NCBI RefSeq assembly: GCF_000002875.2
Contig: NC_009411.2
Span: 310,001-374,000 of the forward strand
Origin: Leishmania infantum JPCM5
Lineage: Eukaryota; Euglenozoa; Kinetoplastea; Trypanosomatida; Trypanosomatidae
Length of the DNA: 64,000 nucleotides
Direction: 5' to 3'
The notes beneath the pieces were generated by a model. It saw only the letters and a program-made list of their open reading frames with translations. It did not search any database and was not told the DNA's origin. Below, piece after piece: positions 10,856-20,536 of the stretch; the stretch's first letter is position 1; the number at the start of each line of letters is the position of its first letter. Position numbers and translations under genes: made by a program.

Positions 10856-13510
10856 ATGAGCCATCCGAGTTTACCAAGCACGCGGCGGATGACCCGGGAG
10901 CGTGCTGATGCTTCAGTGCGCACACCCTCCATTGGCCACGGAGGTGCCGCGCCCGTGTTGGTTTTCGACGTTCCACAGGTGCGCGAGAGCTGTGTGAAGC
11001 AACGCCACTACGGCACGATGCTGGACAGCAGCAACGTTATGGTGCGGTCCTCCTCGATGCCCGAGCGCTCCTCGCGTATGGTGTACGTTCGCAAACATTC
11101 ACGGCAGCTTACCGTTGGCCAGCAATCGGCTCGACTCGCCGAGAAAGCGAAGAGGAACTACTTCCACGGTAGCTTCACCTCGGCGCACGGGTCCGTCTTC
11201 ACCGTACCCAACAAAGCGCAGCAGATGGCAACGAATCGGCCGTCGCGTGCGCCGCTAATGGCGTATTCGTCGGTGTCTCGAAGCACGCTGGCTGCACGAC
11301 GGCGACCAACCCCTATCTCTCTTGACGTCTCCCCAGCCGTGTCGGCCATCAAGAAGACCGCCGCATCCCCCATAAAAGCTGGTTCGAGTTCGCATGAGGG
11401 CAATGACACGGACACATCGTTGACGATAAGGGAGCCGAACTTCCTAGACGGGTCGATTGTTCTGCCGCGTCGTGCTGTGAGCGCAGACGCCCGCCTTGGC
11501 GGGCATCACAGCTTGGACATGAGTACCTCCATCAGCAAGTTGCGGCTTTCCATCAGTGGTGCCGACCTATCGGCGTCGCAGCTGAGCGAGATGACGTTCC
11601 GTGACTCGTCGCCAGACTTCTTGGCGGTGCAGCTCATGCGCGATCACAGCGCCAAACAGAAGCAGAAGCAGTTGCTGTCCCCCACGACGATCTCGCGCGC
11701 CGTGCGAGCGTTGCGCGCCTTCGAGGAACGAAAAATGCGCTTTGGGGGCGGCGCCCACTCAAATGCGCGAGACGTCAATAACGCCGACGATGTTGTTTCC
11801 GCTCTCGACCGCACACCGTCGGCGCAGGCAGTGAAGAAGAACGAGACGCCACTCATACCGGCAGTAGCGCGTTGTGTGCGCATCAAACCCGATGCGGAGG
11901 GGAATGTGGCCGAGGAGGCTATCGCCGGTTTCGAAGAGGACGAGGATGAGAGCTTCGAGTCTGGGGACAGCTTCTCCTGGTTTGGTGCAACGATGGACCT
12001 CCTCTACCTTGCCGTGCCAGCAGCTGTATCTATTTGCTTCACTTTCTCGATGTCCGTTGTGCCGCTGTCCTTCGTCGGTAGGTACCTTGGTCCACGTCAG
12101 CTCACCGGCGCGTCGGTGGGCTACTTTCTCCTTAGCATCCTGATCACCTACCCGACAATTGGGCTGACCTTTGCGCTCGACACGCTGTGCTCGCACGAGT
12201 ACGGGCGAAACCCGTTGAGCCCTGAGATGGGGCTGGTGCTGCAGCGCGGAGCTCTCATCAACCTCATCATTTTGATCCCGCTCTGCGTCTGTATCTACAC
12301 CCTCGACAGCATTCTTGTGCCTCTCTACGGCAAGGTACTGGCGGAGGAGGCGGAGGAGTTTCTCCTCTACTCCCCGCTCTATCTCATTCCGATGGTGCTG
12401 TTCATTTCCATGAACAAATTCCTCAACAACCAGATGCAGCCCCACATTCCGATGATCGCGCTGACTGCCGGCGTCATTCTTACGCCGTTTCTGCAGCTAA
12501 AGCTGACGCCGATGGGGGTGCGCTACACAATGCTCGGGATGGCCATCACGGCGTGGTTTCAGCTGGCGATTGTAACGGTTATCACCGTCTTCAAACGTGA
12601 GACGCGCATCACGCTAGGGAAGTGGCGCATCGCAGAAGCGCTGGACTGGACAGACGTCAAGGAGTACATGAAGCTAGCCGTCCCCAGCGCCATCTTTGTG
12701 GCCGCCGAAGCGTCGTCTTTCGACGTCACGGTGCTCATGTGTGCCCGCTTCGGTGAGGTAGACGGTGCTGCCTGGTCCGGCATTATGAACTGCCTCTTCA
12801 TCTTCGCCTCCTTTCCGGGTGGCCTCAGCGCCAGTGCATGTGCCAACATTGGCCGCTGCATCGGTGCCTACGAGCCGGCCAGCGCGAAGCGTTTTGTGCG
12901 TGTTTCGATCCTCATCACTTTTGTTGTCGGCCTTGTCGACTCCGCGCTGTTGGTGGCCTTCTTTGACCGGCTCATGTCGTTCTTCGGCACCGAAGGCACG
13001 ACGCTAGAGCTGGCGCGCGAGGTGCTCTACCTCCTTCCCATCCTCCACGTGTGCGACGCAGTGCAGTTCACCTTTCAGGGCATCTTCAGCGGCATGGGGA
13101 AAAACTACATCGGCGCATTGATTCTCCTGACGAGCCTGTGGGGGGTTGGTGTCCCGCTTGCTTTCCTTCTCGGTGAATACCTCGGCTACCGCACGTTCGG
13201 CGTCTGTGTGGGTATCACGATTGGCTTGTGCATCGAGGCGCCCGTGATGGTGTACTCGGCGTCCACGACGAACTACGTAGCCGTGTGCGAGAAATTCATG
13301 GAGGACGAAGAGGACGAAGAGACAGGGGAGTCGGAGGAGAGCGAAGAGTACGACGACGAGTACGTCGAGGAGGTGATGCGGCGCTCTGGCATATCCATTA
13401 ACAGTGCGGAGCTGACGGAGGGCAACCCAGAGCACTATCGCAAGCTTCTGCCGCCCCGTCGCTGTGGCCGTCCGCGGCGGGTTGTAGAGTACCAGGACGA
13501 GGACGACTAA
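10856..13510 (+). CDS. MATE-family multidrug/organic-cation transporter-like protein
   Basis: 884 aa from the first ATG (10856); the frame extends upstream only via a GTG. Residues ~379-812 form the membrane domain, beginning TMDLLYLAVPAAVSICFTF and holding about twelve hydrophobic segments in two halves. Features typical of MATE proteins include SFVGRYLG after TM1, a GLTFALDTLCSHEYG segment (~437; MatE proteins usually have a similar GxxxAxxTLxxQxxG), and a second half beginning at ~604 with EYMKLAVPSAIF. Family members are H+- or Na+-coupled antiporters exporting organic cations or metabolites. Two features are unusual for the family: a ~375-residue hydrophilic Ser/Arg-rich N-terminal extension, and an acidic C-terminal tail (~815-850, Glu/Asp-rich) followed by a basic segment. 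Cargo and membrane location cannot be read from sequence. Confidence 0.88.
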   Translation: MSHPSLPSTRRMTRERADASVRTPSIGHGGAAPVLVFDVPQVRESCVKQRHYGTMLDSSNVMVRSSSMPERSSRMVYVRKHSRQLTVGQQSARLAEKAKRNYFHGSFTSAHGSVFTVPNKAQQMATNRPSRAPLMAYSSVSRSTLAARRRPTPISLDVSPAVSAIKKTAASPIKAGSSSHEGNDTDTSLTIREPNFLDGSIVLPRRAVSADARLGGHHSLDMSTSISKLRLSISGADLSASQLSEMTFRDSSPDFLAVQLMRDHSAKQKQKQLLSPTTISRAVRALRAFEERKMRFGGGAHSNARDVNNADDVVSALDRTPSAQAVKKNETPLIPAVARCVRIKPDAEGNVAEEAIAGFEEDEDESFESGDSFSWFGATMDLLYLAVPAAVSICFTFSMSVVPLSFVGRYLGPRQLTGASVGYFLLSILITYPTIGLTFALDTLCSHEYGRNPLSPEMGLVLQRGALINLIILIPLCVCIYTLDSILVPLYGKVLAEEAEEFLLYSPLYLIPMVLFISMNKFLNNQMQPHIPMIALTAGVILTPFLQLKLTPMGVRYTMLGMAITAWFQLAIVTVITVFKRETRITLGKWRIAEALDWTDVKEYMKLAVPSAIFVAAEASSFDVTVLMCARFGEVDGAAWSGIMNCLFIFASFPGGLSASACANIGRCIGAYEPASAKRFVRVSILITFVVGLVDSALLVAFFDRLMSFFGTEGTTLELAREVLYLLPILHVCDAVQFTFQGIFSGMGKNYIGALILLTSLWGVGVPLAFLLGEYLGYRTFGVCVGITIGLCIEAPVMVYSASTTNYVAVCEKFMEDEEDEETGESEESEEYDDEYVEEVMRRSGISINSAELTEGNPEHYRKLLPPRRCGRPRRVVEYQDEDD

Positions 13511-14570
13511 CCATGCCAACGAGCGCCGTGACGGGTCAAATCGGCAGCGCCAACACCTCACCCCCGCAGCTCTCCTTCGCCCCTGTGCATTTTGGGTACC
13601 CTCTCTTTCATCCGAGCAGTGCCTACGAAGCCTTGTTTTGAACTTGTCGAGGTATCCCGTTGTTTTGCCTTTCTCTCGTTCACGCTTGGAGGGCAGGCGG
13701 GTTGGCGCAGCGGAGTCGCCCTCTCTGTTGAGGCGACGGAGAGTTGTTTTTGCATGGAAAGGGGAAGGGGAAGGGGGAGAATGATGCGCCGCTCGTGCGT
13801 GCATGAGCGTGCGTGCGCCAAGCTTGCCGCTCGATGTGGTTGGCATTACGGCGTGCGCTTGTGTGCTGGGGTCGTCGATGCCGTGTCTTCACGTGGTGTC
13901 TTCGTATTTCTCTTCGGCTTCTTTGCGTGGGTTCCTCCCGTCATGTGCTGCGTGGATGAGCGCGTGCGTTTCTGCGCTACGTAGCTCTTGGTGGGGTTTT
14001 TCTTTTTTTGGGGGAGGGGGAGGTCCTCTTGTATAGGGGTGAGTGCGCGTGCAGTTGAGGGGGGCGCCTTACTCGTCGAATGCGGCGTTGCCGCGTGCCC
14101 AGTTGAATGAGCTTCTTTCTCTCGCCGGTTGCTCCTCACGTGCTTGCTCACTTACGGTCCTTCTCTCTAACACTTGTGAAGGGGAAAGGAGCCTCTGTGT
14201 ATGTGTGTGTCGTGCATTTGGGCCTCGCTGGTCGGTGTTGCGGGCTCTTGCTTCGCGCAGGTATGTGTAACGGCGCGTGTCTGCCGTCCGCTCTGGCTGT
14301 GCGTACGAAACGTGTCCAGTGCACATCCTTTTTTTTTTTTGGATAGGGGGTGGTTGGAAGTAGGCGGCATCATCGCTCCGTCTTTGGCATTCCCATTGAA
14401 AAAATTGTGCTCCTCCTCCTCCATCATGATGTCCGTCTGCGCAAGCGTAGACGTGCGAGGTGGCGTCTTCGCTCTCTAAGAAAGAAGAGCACCGAGCACA
14501 CAGGGGCAACGTGAACAACCAATAAGACAGCTGGATGAGCCTCTCACTCGACGCCCAAGGAAAAACGCTT

Positions 14571-14598
14571 CACACACACACACACACACACACACACA
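14571..14598. repeat. (CA)n microsatellite
   Basis: Fourteen uninterrupted CA units, directly visible. Such tracts are common in Leishmania intergenic DNA and are often length-polymorphic. Confidence 0.95.
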
Positions 14599-14941
14599 TG
14601 GGTGAGGGTGGAGGCGGAGTAGCACAGAAACCAACGCAAAAGGAAAATCCATGACCACAGGTGCACAACGCGCAACGCAAGGAGTTGTCTGGCCTGCCTT
14701 GAGGAGGTCCATAGCGCTATGCTCGTTTGTTCATGTGCGCCCCGTTTTCGCCAAGCACGTTCCGGGCGCAGGTGTAGACCACGACGCAACCCCACTCTTC
14801 AGCAGTTTCGCTTCGATCTCGCCATTGAACACCGCCAATCAGGTGCATGTGTGTGTGCGTGTTTTACGACCGTCACTGCACACGTGTATATGCCGTCCCT
14901 CTCTTCTTGCTCCGCCACTCACGTGCGGTTCCGCCTTCGCT

Positions 14942-14973
14942 TCTCCCTTATTTTTTCTTGCATCTCTCCGTAG
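14942..14973 (+). promoter_or_regulatory. Trans-splice acceptor deciding the LRR gene start
   Basis: A T/C-rich tract ends in CCGTAG at 14968-14973, two bases before the ATG at 14976. If used, it excludes the upstream in-frame ATG at 14847 and leaves an extremely short 5'UTR after the spliced leader. Use is inferred. Confidence 0.55.
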
Positions 14974-14975
14974 TA

Positions 14976-16034
14976 ATGAGGGCGCACCTGCGCGAAGCCC
15001 TGCTTGCCTCACTGCAGCGCGATGTGGAGAAGCATCAGCGAGTTGCCCAGCGAAATGTGGCGCCCCCTGGCTTCGTGCTCAAGGTCCATGGCGTGCAGCT
15101 GCAGTCAAGCGTTGCGGCGAAGGACCGCAAACGCCATCGCGACAGAGCCGACCACACGCCTCCGCAACTAAGTGAAAACACCATATCGAAAGGCGAGGCG
15201 TGGACTTCCCTCGTGCTGGCTACACTGTCATCAGTGCTGCAGCAACTCGAGAGCGACGCGCAGAAAAAGCAGAACGAGTCTGCAAATGAAAGCGCAGCTC
15301 CGTCGGCAGTCTCCGTGCTGAGGTCCGTTGCTAGAGTAGAGATGCGGCACTGCCGGCTGCAGGCACACCATCTCTGCGCCGACGACCGCGGCGCAACAGA
15401 CAGCGTATCACTAGCTGACATTCTCCTTTCCCCTCAGCGATTATGGAACTCAGCAGCACACACAGCGCCATCGCCCGCATACGTGCGCCTTGTGACCCTG
15501 GACCTTGAGTGCAACGAGCTGGGAGATGCGGGAATGCGGCTACTGTGCAGCGGTCTTCTCGTGCATCTTCGTGGTCTTCGTCGTCTCCTGCTCGCATCGA
15601 ACAACATCACCATAGACGGACTGCTCTTCTTGGTGGACTCTGCTCGATCACATGATGAGGGTCACCTGCCTCCGCACCTCGAGACGATCGGCCTCAGCAA
15701 CAATCCACTGGGTACGCACGCACGCAGGACTGTACATGGCCAACCCACCGAGAACGCCTTCTGCGACGCGTTCCGCACGCTGGCCTTGCGTCTTTCCTCG
15801 ACGCTTCGACGAGTGCACCTCAATCATGCTAGTCTAAGCACGCGTGAGGTTTCGTCTGTGCTGCAAGCGCTGTTTGAGTGCGTTGTCCAGCATTCAGGGC
15901 CGTGCGCGTTTGACATAGTCTACCTGCGAGAAAATGAGCGCGTCGACAAGGAGGAGGCGCTGCGCCTGCTACGCAGCAAGGTGGAGGACCTGGAAAAGCT
16001 CGACACCTTTTTGCGACGTCACGTGTCCATGTGA
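14976..16034 (+). CDS. Leucine-rich repeat protein
   Basis: 352 aa starting at the ATG just after the splice acceptor; an in-frame ATG 43 codons upstream would add a Cys/Phe-rich stretch that looks like spacer translation. Residues ~169-250 contain ribonuclease-inhibitor-type leucine-rich repeats: LVTLDLECNELGDAGMRLL, then LRRLLLASNNITIDGLLFL, then LETIGLSNNPLG. A weaker repeat follows at ~280 (LRRVHLNHASLSTREVSSVL). The N-terminal half is mostly polar with predicted helices, and the C-terminus (VEDLEKLDTFLRRHV) looks helical. LRR proteins of this type usually act as binding scaffolds; in trypanosomatids many are cytoskeletal or flagellar. No partner can be inferred from neighbours. Confidence 0.82.
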   Translation: MRAHLREALLASLQRDVEKHQRVAQRNVAPPGFVLKVHGVQLQSSVAAKDRKRHRDRADHTPPQLSENTISKGEAWTSLVLATLSSVLQQLESDAQKKQNESANESAAPSAVSVLRSVARVEMRHCRLQAHHLCADDRGATDSVSLADILLSPQRLWNSAAHTAPSPAYVRLVTLDLECNELGDAGMRLLCSGLLVHLRGLRRLLLASNNITIDGLLFLVDSARSHDEGHLPPHLETIGLSNNPLGTHARRTVHGQPTENAFCDAFRTLALRLSSTLRRVHLNHASLSTREVSSVLQALFECVVQHSGPCAFDIVYLRENERVDKEEALRLLRSKVEDLEKLDTFLRRHVSM

Positions 16035-16800
16035 GAACCCAGCAGAGCTCCCCCCCCCCACTCGCTCACCCAAGTCGCGAGAGAAGTTTCTGTGCGCGCG
16101 TGTGCGGCGGTGGTGCAGCAGAACAGATGCGCGTCTCTTTCTCCCGCGAGCCTCAGAGTGCACCTTGTTTGTCTGCGATGTGGATCGCTTGACGGATGTT
16201 TTTGTGCCGGCACAGAGTAGAAGGGGAACCGTATTTTCGCGTGTGGGGGCGGAAGTGGGATGATCGACCTTCCCGCCCCGTCCACCGCCCGTCTTTTCCT
16301 CTCCCCCCTCACCCCGCTGTGTCTCATCTTCTGCGCACGGAGAGACGCGAACGGTACGCAAAAAAAAAAATACGCGAGCTGCATTGCAAAGCAAAGGTTG
16401 CTCGATGAGTGGAACAGCAGCGTGTGCGGGGCTTGTGACGTTGCTGTCGACGGTGCGCCCCGAACATGGTCTTGCCACTTGGCTGTTGTGTGTACCGTCT
16501 TTGCATGAGACTACGATAAGCATCTTTTTTTTTCTTGCACGCTTCTCGTGGCGCATCCCGTCGTGCATCAAGTTGCACAGGGTCCCCCTCATGCATCGCC
16601 TTTCCTTCCCTCTCTCTCCACACCCCTTTCGCCCTCTCCCTTGTGCCCTCGACACGCGTCGCATCTGTATCCAAGCTTTACCCAGCGACCCTCAGTCTTC
16701 ATCGCCCTCGGCGCCCTCCGATTCGCCCACTATTTCCGTCTCGACGCTTTTTATCTTAACTTGTATGCTCTCCAGCCGTTTTCTCTATCGGCCCTCAACG
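16035..16800 (+). other. Intergenic region with glutaredoxin splice acceptor
   Basis: Spacer of ~770 bp. It is C-rich near 16050-16060 and contains poly-A at 16361-16370. The frame of the glutaredoxin gene is open upstream to 16384, but that extension is low-complexity. A pyrimidine tract ending TCTCCAG with AG at 16774-16775 is the likely acceptor, 26 nt before the ATG. Confidence 0.55.
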
Positions 16801-17091
16801 ATGCCCGCTACCGTCGCCGAGCTCATCCACCGACACAAAGTGGTGGTTTTCTCGTGGGTGCACTGCCCGTATTGCTCTCGCGCCAAGGAGATCCTCAAGT
16901 CGCTTGCGAAGGATATACAAGTTTACGAGTGCGACCAGATGGACAACGGCGAGGAACTTCGTGCGCAGATTCTGCAGGCGTACAATCACGACACAGTGCC
17001 GGCGATCTTCATCAACGGTGAGTTCATTGGCGGGTGCAGCGACTTGCAGGCCATTCAGAAGAGCGGCGAACTGGCTGCGAAGCTTGCGTAA
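16801..17091 (+). CDS. Dithiol glutaredoxin (CPYC)
   Basis: 96 aa, the usual size of a single-domain glutaredoxin. The active site is CPYC at residues 22-25, followed by the helix SRAKEILKSL. The cis-proline glutathione-binding motif TVP is at 65-67 and the GGCSD motif at 77-81, all as in class I glutaredoxins. It should reduce protein or glutathione mixed disulfides; in trypanosomatids trypanothione is the physiological reductant. There is no obvious targeting sequence in front of the domain from this ATG, so it is probably cytosolic. The open frame continues upstream to 16384, including further ATGs, but that segment is Ser/Pro/Leu-rich spacer, and the acceptor at 16774-16775 sits downstream of it. 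Confidence 0.95.
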   Translation: MPATVAELIHRHKVVVFSWVHCPYCSRAKEILKSLAKDIQVYECDQMDNGEELRAQILQAYNHDTVPAIFINGEFIGGCSDLQAIQKSGELAAKLA

Positions 17092-17588
17092 AGTACGACG
17101 AGCGCTACCTGAAAGAGGAGTGGGCAAGAGGTGAGCGTGCGCGTGAGCCCTGCAAGTCGTTTTATTATCTGTTTATACTTGCGTGTGTGTGTGTGTGTCT
17201 GAATATCGCACGTCGCAGTAAAAATTTCGCACGGTGTGGGGGAGTGGGCCGCCGGCACCCCGTCGACCACGTGTTTCTCTCCTGGTGTGCTTCCACTCAC
17301 CGCGGGATGGTGACGCGAGAAAGAAGAGGTCGTTCAAAACTTTTCTTATCCTTGTACGGACTGGGCAAGTGGCCGCCGTCCAGAAAACGCTTCATGCCGT
17401 CTCCTGCGGGCCTAGGGACAGGGCCGCGATGTGTACGCTCTCATGATTCGAAAACTCACCCCCTCCTTGCCTGCATGACCTCTTGGGTTTATCCTCTCCT
17501 CTGCTCGCACAGCATGGCAGCTGCAATGCACACACACGCCCCTCTCGCTCCCCGCACTCTCTCTCTCCCCCCTCTCTTTCTGCAGACG
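17092..17588 (+). other. Intergenic region
   Basis: Spacer of about 500 bp between the glutaredoxin and the short candidate gene. It carries a short GT run at ~17181-17198 and, at its end, a long CT tract leading into a splice acceptor. Confidence 0.55.
17541..17585 (+). promoter_or_regulatory. Strong trans-splice acceptor before a short ORF
   Basis: A 40-nt CT tract ends CTCTCTTTCTGCAG with AG at 17584-17585, three bases before an ATG at 17589. This is among the best acceptors in the window and is the main reason to take the following ORF seriously. Confidence 0.6.
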
Positions 17589-17966
17589 ATGCGCCGGCTC
17601 AACAGAACGAGTGTTTTAGGCTCATCGCTTCACCAGCCACCACCCCGACAGAGACCGCCACCGTTGTCAAGCATGTTGGGTGCACCGAGTCCGGCAGCAG
17701 GCGAATTCAGACGCCGTCTTGCACGGCTTCAGGGGGTGAAGGGCGGACTAGGCAGCAGAGGCACTAACGGGCCGAAGATCCTGGCAGCCCTCTCCGCGCC
17801 GAGGGGCAGCACCAGCCGCAACAACATCTGGAACTCGGAAGACAGGGCCGCCCGTCGGATGGTCTGGCGATCGACCGTACAAGAGACGATAATGAGCTGC
17901 TCACAGGGGCGGAAGCTTGCCACGCGGGAAGACGACATGCCACGGAGCTGCCTTTTCCTCTGCTAG
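17589..17966 (+). CDS. Short candidate protein, possibly frameshifted
   Basis: 125 codons from an ATG three bases after a strong splice acceptor, ending at TAG 17964-17966. The translation is basic and polar (FRRRLARLQGVKGGLG near residue 40, then NIWNSEDRAARRMVW near 85) and has no domain I recognise. A second frame is open from 17768 to its stop at 18167-18169 and overlaps the first for about 200 nt. In the overlap and beyond, that frame reads as plausible protein (for example SDGLAIDRTRDDNELL and TELPFPLLECMPMQPGRPDD). This suggests that a single frameshift, biological or from sequencing, separates two halves of a gene of ~190 codons. The first ORF could also be complete as it stands. No function is assigned. 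Confidence 0.45.
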   Translation: MRRLNRTSVLGSSLHQPPPRQRPPPLSSMLGAPSPAAGEFRRRLARLQGVKGGLGSRGTNGPKILAALSAPRGSTSRNNIWNSEDRAARRMVWRSTVQETIMSCSQGRKLATREDDMPRSCLFLC

Positions 17967-20536
17967 AGTGCATGCCAATGCAGCCGGGTCGACCGGATGA
18001 TGTGCATATGTTGCGCACGACGAGAATGAGCGCAGCCAACACACCGTCTTCAGGACCTTTCCGGTGTAGACATGGAAAGAGCGATCCTTCGCTATCAAAC
18101 TCCGGGGGGGTCTCTCACACCCCCACGCAGGTGTGCCGGGCCGCGGCGCTCGGGCTAGAAGGCGCGTAGGTGCCGACAGTGGTGGAGGGAGGTTCAAGGC
18201 CACATTCCCACATCAGAAGGAAGTGTACCGAACGTGACGTGGCGAAGCGGAATCTGCGCGAGGATGCAGGAGGGAGAAAGCGAGTCGCTGGACAGCGCGC
18301 GACTCGGGGGAAGTACACGCTTCTTCTCTCTCTTTCCAGCTCCTGCGCGCGCAGCCGGCGGGGGGTCAGGTCTGAAAAGCTGCGACGACATCCCACCCGC
18401 CCAACCTGTGATCATCGCTCTCTATCGCTTTCACACGCCTCCCCGTTTTCAGTAGCGGCCTTGTACGCCACGATGCACATTCAGTATTCGCTATCGGCAC
18501 CTGTATCTCTTCAGCTCCATCTGCTACACTCGGACAAAAAAAATCAGGCGCCGTAACTCCCTTTCTTCGACCTCCCGTCTTTCCCCCTATCGCTTCGCTC
18601 GTCTATGAGGCTCTACTGCACTCCTTGCGTATACGCATCTTGTTTGTGTCTTCTGTTTCGAGAGCTGACGCGCGTGGTGGTGTCTGGAGGAGAAAGGTCG
18701 AACGGAGTAGCGCACCTCTCTGCGGGAGATGCACTGCAGGGTTTGTTCAGCGGCGCTGCGGCAATCACCGAACTGACGTCTGCTTCCCTGTGTTGGTGCG
18801 CTCCAGCACGACACTTTTCCATAGTGTCTTCGGTGTTCTCTAACCGACAGCTGTTCCGACGGCGTTGTTTCCTCCTCAAAAGGCAAAGACCATACGGCCG
18901 CCACGCAAGCCTCCCACTATGAAAATGTGCTGCGGAGGTGGAAGAGGAGGAGAGGGGGGAGGTGGCATCATCCCCCCCCCGACCCGTCCATCGCGTGCCC
19001 AGGCCATAGAAACGCGGTTTTGCCAGCACGTGCCTCTCTTCATTTCCCTTTGCCCTTCCTGCCTCCGTTTCTCTCCCTTGCTGCCGCCCTCCCTCCGCTT
19101 TACGATGTCCGCAAGCAACCACGACTCTGCAGACCGGCGGATGAGAGTTGAGTGCTTGTCCACACAAAAAGTCAGTGTCTAAGTGTCACGTATTATAAAG
19201 TCGTAGATTCGTGTTGAGGTGCTCCTACCCAAGGTGTCTCGCCCCCGCCCCACCCATTCTTTCCTCATCTTAGGTCCTATTGTGCTGCGTGTGAGTCCCA
19301 CATTCTCCATCTTCCACCTTTTTTAGAGTTTCCTGTTGGGTTCCTCGCGGAATCCCTCTTTATTGTCGCGTTCACGGCGCGAAGTAGCCTTGGTCGTCTG
19401 GGCCCCCTTGCCCCGTCCGTTTCTGTCGCTCACATACGTGGGCTTCCTCTTCCACGCCACCGCCACCCCATTTCTTTCTTGCCCCATTCACTCTTCGCGT
19501 TCTCGCTGTGTGCGACGCTGTCCGGTGTACCCATTCTTTGCGAGGCGCGTGCATATATATATATATATTTCTTCTTCTCCCGCTGCCGCTGCTTCTCCTC
19601 TTCACCGTCCCTTCTCTCCTCTCACCCCCTCTCGCTCTCCTTTGTTCGTCTGTGTTGTTTCTTTCTTCACCTCTATTGTTGCTCTCGAGAAATTTCGGAC
19701 TCGAATGTATAGTGTCTCTGCTTGATGTACGATATCCTGTTCTGCCGCGCGCCCCCTTTTCCAAGTCTGCACACCTGCGTGCGCTGGTTCTGGAACTGTC
19801 CTGTGCAGGGCTCCCTCCCTCTCTCTTTCTCTCTCCACTTCGGTTCTCGCCTGCTTCCGGTGTCGTATCTGGCGGCTGTTGTGCCGGTGGCGGCCGCTTC
19901 GTCCGTCCTGTGTGCTCCTTTCTTCTGGGCTCGTTTCTTTGTTGTTCTTTGTAGGCTCTGCCAACACACGGCACCGCTCACAAGGAGGACAGCCCCCTCA
20001 CACACGCGCGGTTGTGGATCTCCTTGCATGCTCTCGCTGTGGTGGCGCAGCGTTGTCATAGTCGCACCCTCCCTCCCTCCGCCCTTGTCTCGTTGTGTCT
20101 AAGGGACAGACTGTCCTTCCTACGCTTGCATACATTATTCGATTTAGAGTACCGTACACCTGCCAGGTGGCGCAGTTCTCACGACCCCTTTGGCGTGCAA
20201 CTCTGCCTGCTACCACAGCGCTCTGTCGGCGTCTCACGCGTAGAAAAGTATCGTCGTAACTGCCCCCTCGCTGCCCGCTCACTTTCTCCCTCCTTTATTT
20301 GTGTGCTGAAGACAAGTGGCGCACGGACGTTGGGCGATCACTCGCTATCTGTACTAAGTAGCACTTCGAGGCTTGCTGGCGGTTGCGCTACTGTGATATC
20401 GGGCTTGCACGACACCGAACCTGGCCCCGCTGCAAAGGCCCTCGCAGCGACAAGGGCAAGGCGCTGCTCCTTACCTATAGCAGAGCCACACGCACGGCAG
20501 CGCAAGTGAAGAGACTGGTGCGTGCACGGCGTCACA
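17967..20536 (+). other. Long intergenic region before the giant gene
   Basis: About 2.6 kb. The first ~200 nt may be the downstream half of the preceding candidate gene. The rest shows no supported gene: it is CT-rich with AT dinucleotides at 19552-19568 and several tract-plus-AG sites near 19900-20320. The open frames translate to low-complexity sequence. Confidence 0.5.
19552..19568. repeat. (AT)n tract
   Basis: About eight AT units within otherwise CT-rich spacer, directly visible. It is likely to be length-polymorphic. Confidence 0.85.

Larger units (their letters stand above)
13511..14975 (+). other. Intergenic region with CA repeat and two oligo-T/G motifs
   Basis: About 1.5 kb without a supported gene. 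It includes oligo-T then G-rich motifs at 13997-14021 and 14329-14356 and a long CA dinucleotide repeat at 14571-14598. An in-frame ATG at 14847 belongs to the upstream extension of the LRR gene but precedes its best splice acceptor. Confidence 0.55.

Noticed and set aside
14847..14975. Upstream in-frame ATG extending the LRR protein by 43 residues
   Set aside because: The added residues are Cys/Val/Phe-rich spacer-like sequence, and the best splice acceptor (14972-14973) lies downstream of this ATG.
16384..16800. Upstream extension of the glutaredoxin frame
   Set aside because: The sequence is low-complexity, and the acceptor at 16774-16775 lies between it and the family-length start at 16801.
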